40,571 bases of DNA. Source: Deltaproteobacteria bacterium (GTDB lineage Bacteria > Myxococcota_A > UBA9160 > SMWR01). The DNA lies in contig JAFDDG010000065.1 in NCBI GenBank assembly GCA_019310965.1, positions 1-40,571 on the forward strand. The letters run 5' to 3'. This document shows, piece after piece, positions 1 through 6,757 of this stretch. Numbering within the stretch: the stretch's first letter is position 1; every line of letters starts with the position of its first letter. The notes under the pieces were generated by a model that was not told the origin of the DNA, did no database searches, and saw only the letters and a program-made list of their open reading frames with translations. The translations under genes and the position numbers were made by a program.

Positions 1-1008
1 GCCCGCCGTATCCATCCAGTTCGGCAGGCCCGGGTCGCGATGGGCGAGGACGATGCGAAACGAGCCATCCGCCTCGGTGACGACGCTGTGCTTGTTCAAC
101 GTGATCGGGTGGTAACGGTAGTCCAGTGATTCCATCCAGTAGTTGTTGACCTGGAAATTCCAATAACGGCACTCGGGCGGCGTCGCGGTGACGACGAGCG
201 CCTCGTCTGGTGCCAGGGCCCAGTAGCCGTGGTAGAAGAAGGGCTGATTGGGATCCGCATGCGCCCGGTCTCGCACCTCGACCGGCATGAGGTTGAGCTC
301 GTTGGGTCTTTCGGAGAACATCTCGGCCCATCCCGCAAAGGTGCTCGCGGTACCCTTCACGAAGTTGGCACTGGATCGAAGCGCTTCGGCCAAGGTGGAG
401 GGATCGAGTGGGGCGGGTGGCCCGTCCGCGCCGATGCGCTCGATGTGCAGCTCGGCGCGCTCCTCGCTCTCCTTGTCGAGGAAGAACTGGCGGACGATCA
501 GTGATGAGGTGTGCGGATCCATCGGCAACCAGTTCTTCGGATGCGGCTTCGCACTGAGAATGACCTCGAAGCTTCCGTCTTCTTCGATCTGAAGATCCTC
601 GCCCTCCAGGTATCCGCTTCGCCCCGAACGCTCGGAGCTTCCGTAGTTTCCGAAGTACGTCCCGAAGCCCAGGTAGCAGCTGGAGCCGCGCGTCCCCCAT
701 AGCCGGTACTCGTGCGCTCCGCTCACGCACGCGTTCTGATAGTAGGCGTCGGGGTTGTCGGCGCCGATCTTCGCGTCTTCTCGGCTCAACTGGTAGAAGC
801 GCGGCGTGAGCGGGTCGTTGCTCTCCACGAACTTCTCCAGAGCGAGACGCGTCAACCGGCTCAGGTAGCGGTAGCCCTCGGCGCGATCGAAAGCATTGGC
901 CGCAGCCTGCTGGTTGAACACGATCTCGCGGGCGCTCTTCAGGCCGTCGCAAAACTCGTCCCAGGCACGCCCATCCATGATTCGGTCGATCGATTCGGTC
1001 GGTTTCAT
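1..1008 (-). CDS. DUF1214 domain protein (3' end outside the window)
   Basis: Reading the minus strand from the ATG at 1008 gives 336 uninterrupted codons to the window edge, so the C-terminus is missing. The N-terminus is MKPTESIDRIMDGRAWDEFC. Near the edge comes the aromatic-rich block FYHGYWALAPDEALVV, then NKHSVV and the HRDPGLPNWMDT motif, which I recognise from DUF1214 proteins; these often sit near lipid or steroid catabolism genes and have no firmly established reaction. An AGGA lies about ten bases before the ATG. An in-frame ATG at 1050 would add 14 residues and cannot be excluded. No signal peptide is visible. The family call is from motif memory; any enzymatic role would be a guess. 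Confidence 0.8.
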   Translation of the reverse strand, partial: MKPTESIDRIMDGRAWDEFCDGLKSAREIVFNQQAAANAFDRAEGYRYLSRLTRLALEKFVESNDPLTPRFYQLSREDAKIGADNPDAYYQNACVSGAHEYRLWGTRGSSCYLGFGTYFGNYGSSERSGRSGYLEGEDLQIEEDGSFEVILSAKPHPKNWLPMDPHTSSLIVRQFFLDKESEERAELHIERIGADGPPAPLDPSTLAEALRSSANFVKGTASTFAGWAEMFSERPNELNLMPVEVRDRAHADPNQPFFYHGYWALAPDEALVVTATPPECRYWNFQVNNYWMESLDYRYHPITLNKHSVVTEADGSFRIVLAHRDPGLPNWMDTAG

Positions 1009-1792
1009 TCTCGTGTCGTCCTGACTTTCCACGTCCCGCGCGCGGCGCATCTCGCCGAGCGCCGGACGAACGGAAATGATGTCGCTGTTTCGTCCCTTGT
1101 CGAGCCAGACTGGGCCAACCGGACGTGCGCCCGGCGCGACCCACGGTGGATGGTGTCTTCGGAAGGAGCGGAAGTCGACCCGCGGTGGGCGAGGCGTTTG
1201 GCCGGTCGGCATCGGGGCAGTGTCGCCGTCGAAGGCCCGGTCGAGCAACTCTTCTCCGCTCGGTCCCTGAGGCGCCAACGTGTCGCCAAGCGCTGCGCCG
1301 GCCTGCCAAGTAGCGAAGGCTGGGAGGATTTCTCCCGACGCCTCCAGGTTCGAGTCCTGGAGAGCCCCCAGCAACTTCCTGATCTTGCTCGCTTTCGGCT
1401 GCGGAATCCTTGTCTGCAGCTCGTCGCCAAGGTGCTTGCGACGGCCGCAGCACCTCGACGAGCGCGTTGTCCGCGAGACATGCATAACGTCGAGTCGATT
1501 GGAACCCGACCCGCGCTGGAGGATCCGCACATGCTCGCCACCGCGATCGAGTGCCCCCTCAGGCCCCGGGGCTGCGCCTGGTGCGACACGCCCATGGGGG
1601 GGCGAAGTCACGCCCGCCGCGGCGCCGACCTGCGACCCAGCCACGGGCTGTGTGCGGACCGCACCGGGCAGCTCCTCGACTCGCTGCTCGAAGCCGACGA
1701 TCCGAGGCTGGGATCGAGCTCGAGCCAGATGAACGGCGCCCCACCGCCTCGGCAGGCAGCGGGGACGTGCGTGGCCCGAGAAGACTGCTGCG
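1009..1792. other. 784-bp stretch without a convincing gene
   Basis: Open frames cross this stretch, but their translations are rich in Arg, Ser, Cys and Pro with no domain signal, as expected of frame shadows in GC-rich DNA. The only structured element seen is a tRNA T-arm-like palindrome near 1344. The DUF1214 promoter should lie in the first 100-150 bp, but I cannot point to clear -35/-10 boxes. Confidence 0.5.
1341..1367 (+). repeat. T-arm-like palindromic repeat, copy 1
   Basis: The 17-mer CCAGGTTCGAGTCCTGG (1344-1360) is a 5-bp inverted repeat around a canonical tRNA T-loop. The pairing extends to 7 bp at 1342-1362. A copy differing at one position lies at 2943-2959, on the other side of the PEP-CTERM gene and in the same orientation. 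No acceptor or D stem can be built upstream, so this is not an intact tRNA. It may be a tRNA 3'-end remnant, an attachment-site scar or a protein-binding palindrome. Confidence 0.5.
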
Positions 1793-2605
1793 CTAGCGGC
1801 GGCGGCCGGCGACGGCCAGCGTCGTCAGGCCCAGGGCCAGCAGCGCAAGGGTGCCGGGCTCGGGAACCGGCGTATGCGGCATGACCTCCGCCGCGGTGGA
1901 GCCGAGGCGGAGCTCATCGATACCGACGTCCGTGTCCTCTTCGAGCTGCAGGCGCAGGAAGTCGAAGCTGAACTCCTTGATGTCGCCGGAGGCGTCGGCG
2001 TCGCCGGTGTCCGGCACTGCGTCGAGGAGGGGGTTCACCCACAGATAGGCGAACTCATCATCGCCGTCCGCGAAGTCGACCCGAAGCACGAGGAAGTTCA
2101 GGCCCGACGCGGAGAGCCCCGTGTCGCCGACCAGACCGTCCTGGTCGTAGAGGGTGAGCGTGTCGTCCCCGGAGCTGTTGCTCCCCTGGCCAATCCAGAG
2201 ACCGCTGTCGAGGGAGATGTTGTTCATGTCGCTCGTAGAGCTGCCGTCGAGGAGCACGCTCGCCCACACGGTCTCGGTGCCCTCGCCCACCTTGTTGTTG
2301 AGGAAGCGCTCGGCCTTCTTGGTGCTGCTGGCGTCGAGCTCGATGTGGTTGCCCGTGACGTCGAGCACGTTGCCCATCGTGTCCGTGTAGCTGTAGCCCC
2401 CTGGGGCCACGACCACTACGTCGCTGTCGCCCTTCCACTCTTCCTTCCAGTCGCCCGAGCCACCGTTCTCGCCCTCGAGCGAGCCCGCGCCGTAGTCGAA
2501 GCCGTCGTAGGTGAACGGGACCGCCAGGGCCGAGACCGGAACGGCCAGTGCCAGGACGGCGAATACCAGGCCCAGGCCATGGCGCAGCGGGAAAACCTTT
2601 TCCAT
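1793..2605 (-). CDS. PEP-CTERM sorting-domain protein
   Basis: The 270-residue product starts at the ATG at 2605 (MEKVFPLRHG), followed by a hydrophobic signal peptide ending near ALAVP. The middle is a Gly/Asp/Ser-rich, probably beta-sandwich region without Cys, containing an acidic stretch (VGIDELRLG) often seen before the tail. The last 24 residues are the PEP-CTERM signal: VPEPGT, a Leu/Ala-rich membrane segment, then GRRR. Such proteins are exported by Sec, recognised by an exosortase (EpsH/XrtA type) and linked to exopolysaccharide or biofilm matrix; no exosortase gene is in the window. A longer frame upstream to 2968 lacks protein character, which favours 2605. Transcription is probably from the sigma-54 promoter at 2795-2813. 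Confidence 0.88.
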   Translation of the reverse strand: MEKVFPLRHGLGLVFAVLALAVPVSALAVPFTYDGFDYGAGSLEGENGGSGDWKEEWKGDSDVVVVAPGGYSYTDTMGNVLDVTGNHIELDASSTKKAERFLNNKVGEGTETVWASVLLDGSSTSDMNNISLDSGLWIGQGSNSSGDDTLTLYDQDGLVGDTGLSASGLNFLVLRVDFADGDDEFAYLWVNPLLDAVPDTGDADASGDIKEFSFDFLRLQLEEDTDVGIDELRLGSTAAEVMPHTPVPEPGTLALLALGLTTLAVAGRRR

Positions 2606-2794
2606 CGGAGTGGAAGAGGCGTTCCAGCCGGTGCGCGGCGAGGAGGCGCCTGCGCCACACGCGGCGGACCCTCCATCTAAGCTGCAAGTGCCTGAACGAA
2701 AACAGCTTTTATCTGAGTACAACAACATCAGGTCCCTTCCCAAGGACTGCGACCCCGGCCCGTGGTCGCCGGAAATCCCTTCCCATGACATTGT

Positions 2795-2813
2795 AAAGCA
2801 AGCCGCATGCCAG
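2795..2813 (-). promoter_or_regulatory. Sigma-54 (RpoN) -24/-12 promoter
   Basis: The minus strand reads CTGGCATGCGGCTTGCTTT. This matches the RpoN consensus YTGGCAYR-N4-TTGCW, with the obligatory GG (2811-2810) and GC (2799-2798) separated by exactly 10 nt. The predicted start is near 2786, giving a leader of about 180 nt to the ATG at 2605. Control of PEP-CTERM genes by RpoN with the PrsK/PrsR pair is known from other bacteria, which supports the match. Confidence 0.72.
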
Positions 2814-2939
2814 CCATGCGGGTCTCCGCCCACACCCGGTTCCGGGTGGGCGCTCGCGGGCGATGGAGCGGGATCCCCGGTGACTATCAGCCAACGGGGC
2901 AGCCCCGGGCAGCTCACGGAGCCCGGGTTTCCTTCTGTC

Positions 2940-2966
2940 CTCCCAGGTGCGAGTCCTGGGGGGCCC
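2940..2966 (+). repeat. T-arm-like palindromic repeat, copy 2
   Basis: CCAGGTGCGAGTCCTGG at 2943-2959 differs from the element at 1344-1360 by one base. Weaker similarity continues about 25 nt to the left and 6 nt to the right. The centre lies about 140 bp upstream of the -24 element of the sigma-54 promoter, a usual distance for an enhancer-binding protein site. No complete tRNA cloverleaf can be folded around it. Confidence 0.5.
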
Positions 2967-3040
2967 ACCTGTAACCGCCGGACGGGCGGTAGATGCGCGC
3001 TCGTCGAGCCAGCTCCCGGAGCCGACTCGCGAGCGAGGCG

Positions 3041-3634
3041 CTAGGGATCTCCGGCCTTTGCGAGCGTCGCCCCGGACTTCGACGCCTGCTCGGTCTCGGA
3101 GTCCAGCGCCAGGCCGAAGCCGTCGGCCAGCCGTGTCAGGTGGTTGAACATTCCGACGATGTGTCCCACCTCCAGGCACGCTGCGTCGTCGAAGCCGAGC
3201 GCCCGGAGCGGCTCCCAGTCGCGCTCGACCAGCTTCGTCGGGTTGCTGCTCAGCTTGTCCGCCAGCTCACAGAGAGCGCGACTGCGCGCGTCGAGCCCCT
3301 GGACGCGGTCCCACTCTCGTCGCTTGAGCGCTTCGACCAGCTCCGCCTCGGCTCCTTCGACACGCAGAAACTCTGCGTGAGATTGCGTTCAGTAGAAGCA
3401 GTCCTGGGCGGCCGCCGACACGCTGGCCACCAGCTCGCGCTCGCGGCGCGTCAGCTCGCCCGGGCCGAACATGACGGTGGACAGGAGCTGCACGAGGGCC
3501 GTCCCGATCACGGGATGCGCCATGATCAGCCGCCCCATCGCCGGCAGGAACGAGAACTCGTAGCCGCCCCCGGTCGCCGCATCCCAGCCGAGCTCCTCCT
3601 CGGTTGGAATCTTGACCCAGGCCTCGTCACTCAT
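3041..3634 (-). CDS. AhpD-like/carboxymuconolactone decarboxylase-family selenoprotein (Sec82)
   Basis: The ATG at 3634 follows AAGGAG with 6-nt spacing. Translation gives 81 residues, an in-frame TGA (3391-3389), then 115 codons to TAG. The residues around the TGA are AAAQDCFY-U-TQSHAEFL, that is C79-x-x-U82-x-x-x-H86. AhpD-type peroxidase-related proteins have C-x-x-C-x-x-x-H here, so the TGA replaces the second catalytic Cys. Downstream the all-helical character continues (LVEALKRREWDRV, FNHLTRLADGFGLAL) and the 197-residue total is normal for the family. A perfect hairpin suitable as SECIS follows the TGA. The expected role is a thiol/selenol peroxidase or disulfide-relay protein in the cytoplasm. 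It is the last gene of the operon starting at 5838. Sec insertion is inferred; the genome must encode SelA/B/C/D elsewhere. Confidence 0.88.
3361..3379 (-). promoter_or_regulatory. Putative SECIS hairpin of the AhpD-like selenoprotein
   Basis: The minus strand reads CACGCAGA-GTT-TCTGCGTG, a perfect 8-bp stem with a 3-nt loop beginning with G. It starts 9 nt after the TGA and its loop starts 17 nt after it. This fits the published bacterial SECIS model (loop roughly 16-37 nt from the UGA, with a G in the first two loop bases). It lies within the coding sequence, as bacterial SECIS elements do. Confidence 0.75.
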
Positions 3635-3679
3635 CGCGCGCTCCTTGCACCCGCGTTCGGAGACACTGAACACCCCGCG

Positions 3680-3775
3680 TCACTCGCCCGTCTCGAACAC
3701 TTCCGGATGAGAGTAGGAGGGAATCTCCGGCTGGCAGAGCGGCAGACCGTCGTCGAAACCGATTCCCTGGCTCAT
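3680..3775 (-). CDS. 31-residue conserved-position small protein, unknown
   Basis: The ATG at 3775 overlaps the TGA of the upstream Dabb gene (ATGA), the same coupling used between the two preceding genes. The product begins MSQGIGFDDG, contains one Cys and several Pro/Asp/Glu, and ends FETGE. It has no membrane segment and no domain I recognise. The stop at 3680 is 45 nt before the AhpD start. The overlap is the main reason to believe it is translated. It could be a small partner protein or a translational bridge. Confidence 0.45.
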   Translation of the reverse strand: MSQGIGFDDGLPLCQPEIPSYSHPEVFETGE

Positions 3776-4419
3776 GCTTCCGGTCCTCCCCGGGAGCTCC
3801 CGACGCCGTCCGGCCAGCACAACACGCTCTCGCTGGCCGGACAGAAGAGGTGCGCGAGCTCGGGCTCGACGATGCTCCACGGCATCTCGGGGTCGTACCA
3901 ACCGTCCAGATGGCCCCAGTGATAGGGGCTCAGCATGTAGTCCTCGTGGAGGCCTTCGATCGTCTCGAAGTCCTGCTCCCAGGCGTGTGTCCACGCCACG
4001 GGTGCCGGGTCGCCGACGAAGCCGACCACACGGCTGAGGCTCCAGTTCCGGATCGCCGGCACGTGATCCGCCAGCAGCGGAACCTCGCGACACCACTGGC
4101 TCACGGCGGACGAAGGAGAGCCCGGTCGAATGCGCACGAGATTTGTCCGTTTGATGCCGAACCCCGCCGGTTGACTCGCGCTCGCGGCGAACGGCTCGAG
4201 CACCGAAGCGGAGTAGCCGCAGCCCGCCCTCCGGGCGAGATCCTCGTCTCCCAGCGCATCGCCCGCGCCGACGCAGCCGGGAAGGTGGACCCCCGCATGC
4301 GATTGCTCGATCGCATCGACCCGCCCCGCGGCACCACCCAGTGTCTCCGCCACCTCGCTCACCAGCGAGTCGTCGCTGCCCTTGCCGAGCGTGACGATCG
4401 CGCACAGCCGGATGCTCAT
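3772..4419 (-). CDS. Dabb-type dimeric alpha/beta-barrel protein
   Basis: The 215-residue product starts at 4419 (MSIRLCAIVTLGKG) with GAGG five bases upstream. The C-terminal half has the stress-responsive A/B barrel (Dabb) signature: RTNLVRIRPGS, HVPAIRNWSLSRV, WTHAWEQDF and YMLSPYHWGHLDGWYDPE. The N-terminal part looks like a weaker half-barrel. Dabb proteins are small cytoplasmic dimers; some bind or cyclise polyketide-like or aromatic substrates, but most have unknown ligands. The start overlaps the previous stop (4416-4419) and the stop overlaps the next start (3772-3775), so it is translationally coupled on both sides. The fold is well supported; the substrate is unknown. Confidence 0.78.
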   Translation of the reverse strand: MSIRLCAIVTLGKGSDDSLVSEVAETLGGAAGRVDAIEQSHAGVHLPGCVGAGDALGDEDLARRAGCGYSASVLEPFAASASQPAGFGIKRTNLVRIRPGSPSSAVSQWCREVPLLADHVPAIRNWSLSRVVGFVGDPAPVAWTHAWEQDFETIEGLHEDYMLSPYHWGHLDGWYDPEMPWSIVEPELAHLFCPASESVLCWPDGVGSSRGGPEA

Positions 4420-4778
4420 GCGTGCCTCGCTCCCGCTTCCGCCAGCCCCGCCAAGGCCGAGGACTCCGCCGCGTAGCGCCGCGTGCGACTGGCCACGAGT
4501 TCGTCGCACGCCTCCCACCACGCTGCGATCTCCGGATCGCCGTTCCGGGCGCGCATGCCCCAGAACCCGGCGACCCCGTCGAGCGACCAGACGAGCAGCA
4601 CCGTCGACCCACGGCCCGCAAGTTCGAGCGGTGGCGTTACCCACGTGTGTTGCAGCCGCATCCCGCGCGCCTCCGCGGCGCGGCGATAATCGCGCTCGAA
4701 GGCCGACAGGAAGGTGTCCAGCGCACCGGGGTGGAGCGTCAGCTCGTCGAGAATATAGATGGGTTGGGTGTCGCTCAT
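4416..4778 (-). CDS. NIPSNAP/Dabb-like small alpha/beta-barrel protein
   Basis: The 120-residue product starts MSDTQPIYILDELTLHPG. The pattern Ile/Tyr-rich strand, HPG turn, then a long amphipathic helix (ALDTFLSAFERDYRRAAEARG) and LLVWSLDGVAGFWGMR is typical of NIPSNAP-like or ABM-type ferredoxin-fold barrels. These act as small ligand-binding or oxygenase-like dimers. GGGGA precedes the ATG. The stop overlaps the next ATG by four bases. With the following Dabb protein it may form a hetero-barrel (inference). No catalytic residue can be named. Confidence 0.68.
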   Translation of the reverse strand: MSDTQPIYILDELTLHPGALDTFLSAFERDYRRAAEARGMRLQHTWVTPPLELAGRGSTVLLVWSLDGVAGFWGMRARNGDPEIAAWWEACDELVASRTRRYAAESSALAGLAEAGARHA

Positions 4779-4811
4779 TCGTCCCCGCAGCGCCGGCCCG
4801 AACCGGTCGAT

Positions 4812-4946
4812 TCACCGATAGTTCGTGTCCCAGTCCGGAGCTCGACCTCCGAAGGTCATGCGATCGTCTCCGTCGACGAGCTCGCACCAGCGACACAGCA
4901 GTTGCTGGATCTCCCAGCGGTCTTCGTTCGCGTCGGCGGTGCTCAT
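4812..4946 (-). CDS. 44-residue ORF resembling the start of a SnoaL/NTF2-like protein
   Basis: The ATG at 4946 has GGAGAG six bases upstream and sits 31 bp after the SDR stop. The product (MSTADANEDRWEIQQLLCRW, then ELVDGDD) resembles the first helix of SnoaL-like proteins but stops at 44 residues with a TGA. The next gene starts 34 bp later in the same frame. The spacing and ribosome site fit a real operon member. The length suggests a degenerate remnant or a genuine mini-protein. Reading the TGA as Sec is unsupported, because no Cys family position or strong hairpin matches it. Confidence 0.42.
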   Translation of the reverse strand: MSTADANEDRWEIQQLLCRWCELVDGDDRMTFGGRAPDWDTNYR

Positions 4947-4977
4947 TGCTTGCTCTCCATCTCCGAGGCGCGGCGGG

Positions 4978-5838
4978 TCAGCGGGTCGTGAACTCCAGCA
5001 TCTCGCTCGTCGAGGGCGGATTCGTCTCCTCGAGCACCCCCTTCGCGCGAATCTCGTACATCGGCTTGAAGCCCGGTTGCGGCAGGATCCAGAATTTGTC
5101 CGCCTCGATGCCTTCGAAGACGCGGGAGGCGAACTCGGCCGGGTCGAGCCCCTGGGCGACGTTGCCGGCGACCAGGTCGTGAAACGCCGCTTCGGCCCGG
5201 CTCCCGAGCTCGTTGCGCTGCTCGGTCGGGCGCAGCCGGTCCGACTCCCAGATGCCCGTGGCCACGTCGCCGGGACAGAGGACCGAGGCTGTGATCGGCG
5301 CGGGCTCGAGGGCGAGCTCGGCGAAGAGCACCTCGCTGAGTGCCACCACCGCATGCTTCGTCGCCTGGTAGGGACCCATGAAGGTGCCGCCCCCGACCAG
5401 GCCGCCGACCGACGCGGTGTTGACGACGCGTCCCGCCTCGTCCTGCTCGAGCATGCGCGGCACGAAGCTCCGTATGCCGTGCACGACGCCCATCAGGTTG
5501 ACGTCGATGCTCCAGCGCCAGCTCTCGACCGGACGCTCCCAGCTCTTGCCGTCGACCAGGACGCCGGCGTTGTTGAAGAGGAGGTTGACGGCACCGCGCA
5601 GCGAGAATGCCTCCGCCGCGAGAGCATCGACCGCCTCCGCGGACGACACGTCGGTCACCACTGTGCGCACCGATGCCGCCCCGCCCTCGATGCGAGACCC
5701 CACGCTCTCCAGCGACGCACGGTCGACGTCCGCTGCGACGACATGCATGCCGCGTTCCGCGCACGCTCCCGCAAGCCCCGCGCCGATGCCGCTTGCCGCA
5801 CCCGTGATTACGGCGACCCGGTCGGACCAGTCCGTCAT
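4978..5838 (-). CDS. Short-chain dehydrogenase/reductase (SDR)
   Basis: The 286-residue product is a classical SDR: cofactor motif TGAASGIG (residues 12-19), NNAG (89-92), and catalytic Ser143, Tyr157 and Lys161 (YQATK). Asp at the end of the second strand (AADVDR) suggests NAD(H) preference, an inference from SDR rules. It is a cytoplasmic oxidoreductase of an alcohol/ketone substrate. It is the first gene of the 5838-3041 operon. It is read from a promoter with TTGAAT (5914-5909) and TAAAAT (5892-5887) that overlaps the likely TetR operator. The C-terminal extension (about 60 residues) is longer than in FabG-type SDRs, suggesting a bulky substrate. Confidence 0.9.
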   Translation of the reverse strand: MTDWSDRVAVITGAASGIGAGLAGACAERGMHVVAADVDRASLESVGSRIEGGAASVRTVVTDVSSAEAVDALAAEAFSLRGAVNLLFNNAGVLVDGKSWERPVESWRWSIDVNLMGVVHGIRSFVPRMLEQDEAGRVVNTASVGGLVGGGTFMGPYQATKHAVVALSEVLFAELALEPAPITASVLCPGDVATGIWESDRLRPTEQRNELGSRAEAAFHDLVAGNVAQGLDPAEFASRVFEGIEADKFWILPQPGFKPMYEIRAKGVLEETNPPSTSEMLEFTTR

Positions 5839-5886
5839 CGCTCCACCTCGCCTGGCGAAGGCGCCAGGAGCGGCGCCAATAATTAC

Positions 5887-5925
5887 ATTTTACTTTATTG
5901 AAAGGCTAATTCAATCTTCTATAGT
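5887..5925. promoter_or_regulatory. Divergent promoters sharing a palindromic TetR operator
   Basis: An AT-rich island in GC-rich DNA. Rightward: TTGAAA (5898-5903), 16 nt, TATAGT (5920-5925). Leftward: TTGAAT (5914-5909), 16 nt, TAAAAT (5892-5887). Both -35 boxes lie inside the palindrome ATTGAA-N7-TTCAAT at 5897-5915. The geometry suggests that the TetR protein encoded at 5950 represses both its own gene and the SDR operon by blocking both -35 elements. Confidence 0.65.
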
Positions 5926-5949
5926 CGCACCCCAGAGGAGATTCGCCAG

Positions 5950-6594
5950 GTGTCGAAGGCCAGCCCGCGGTCGGCTCGGGAACGCGCGCGTGACGCGCGC
6001 GAGGCGGCCTACCGCGACGCCGTCGTGGACGCGGCCGAGCGCCTGTTCGCGGAGCGGGGCGTCGATGCGACCAAGATGGACGACGTCGCGGCCGAGGTGG
6101 GGATCTCGATCGCCACGCTCTACACCGTGTTCCGCGGCAAGGCCGACGTCGTGGACAACGTCCACCGCACGCGCCTCGCGGCGCTGACGCTCCCCTCGGT
6201 GGAGGCCGCCGAGCGGAGCGGCCCTGCCGATATCCGCCTTCGCGAAGCGCTGCGGCAGGGGATCGCGCTTCACCTCGAGCATCCCCTCTACGTGCGAATG
6301 CTCCTTCGCGAAGGCTTCGCCTGGGGTCTGCGGAGCGCGATTTCCGCCCAGTCTCGCGAAGGAGCGGGGTTCTACACGGAGGGAGTCGGCGGCGCGCTCG
6401 CCAGGATCATTCAACAGGGTACGGAGCAAGGCGTCTTCGAGACCGGAAGCGCCGAGCGCTCGGCGCGCGCGGTCGTCATGCTGCAACAGCTGCACCTGGC
6501 CGACTGGCTCGACGGCGACGAGCGCGAGACCGCGGAAGAAGTGTTCGCTCGCTACTGGTCCGACATCGAGCGGCTGCTCGCGAGGCGGCGCTGA
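5950..6594 (+). CDS. TetR/AcrR-family transcriptional regulator
   Basis: The 214-residue product uses a GTG start with AGAGGAG nine bases upstream. The N-terminal TetR HTH spans about residues 22-66 (VVDAAERLFAERGVDATKMD, VAAEVGISIATLYTVFRGK). The C-terminal half is all-helical and would bind an inducer and dimerise. It is divergent from the SDR/Sec-AhpD operon and shares its promoter region and a 19-bp palindrome, so it is the natural regulator of that operon. The ligand is unknown but probably a substrate of the operon enzymes. Confidence 0.9.
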   Translation: MSKASPRSARERARDAREAAYRDAVVDAAERLFAERGVDATKMDDVAAEVGISIATLYTVFRGKADVVDNVHRTRLAALTLPSVEAAERSGPADIRLREALRQGIALHLEHPLYVRMLLREGFAWGLRSAISAQSREGAGFYTEGVGGALARIIQQGTEQGVFETGSAERSARAVVMLQQLHLADWLDGDERETAEEVFARYWSDIERLLARRR

Positions 6595-6757
6595 TCGGCC
6601 CTCGGCCTGTCGCGCGAGCCCGGAGGCCTCCCGGACGAGATCCGACCGGTCTGGATCCGTCCCGTCGTCGAGGCGGAGCCGCTTGACGTGTGGCCCGATC
6701 GCGTGCGAAAAGGATCGGTAGACCGGTTGGCGGTGCAGCCATGTGTCGAGCTGCACG

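Larger units (their letters stand above)
2606..3040. other. 435-bp regulatory intergenic region of the PEP-CTERM gene
   Basis: No gene was found. Read on the minus strand it holds, in order towards the gene, the T-arm-like palindrome (2943-2959), a hyphenated palindrome at 2830-2850 (ACCCGG TT CCGGGT core), the sigma-54 promoter and a leader of about 180 nt. This is the order expected for a promoter driven by an enhancer-binding protein. Confidence 0.5.

Noticed and set aside
1320-1370. tRNA gene
   Set aside because: A perfect T-arm is present but no acceptor, D or proper anticodon arm can be formed around it.
712-1884. 390-codon plus-strand open frame
   Set aside because: It runs antisense through the DUF1214 gene and then across the gap; Arg/Cys/Pro-rich with no domain.
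2606-3040. Cobalamin or c-di-GMP riboswitch in the PEP-CTERM leader region
   Set aside because: GGAAACCCGG-like pieces occur on the minus strand, but the conserved core blocks are not in the required order, and most of it lies upstream of the predicted transcription start.
3634-3775. TGA at 3682-3680 read as Sec, joining the 31-aa ORF to AhpD
   Set aside because: The intervening residues are not protein-like, and AAGGAG gives AhpD its own start.
4778-4946. TGA at 4814-4812 read as Sec, joining the 44-aa ORF to the NIPSNAP-like gene
   Set aside because: No Cys is expected there, and the next gene has its own ribosome site and a natural start. One in three neighbours share a frame by chance.
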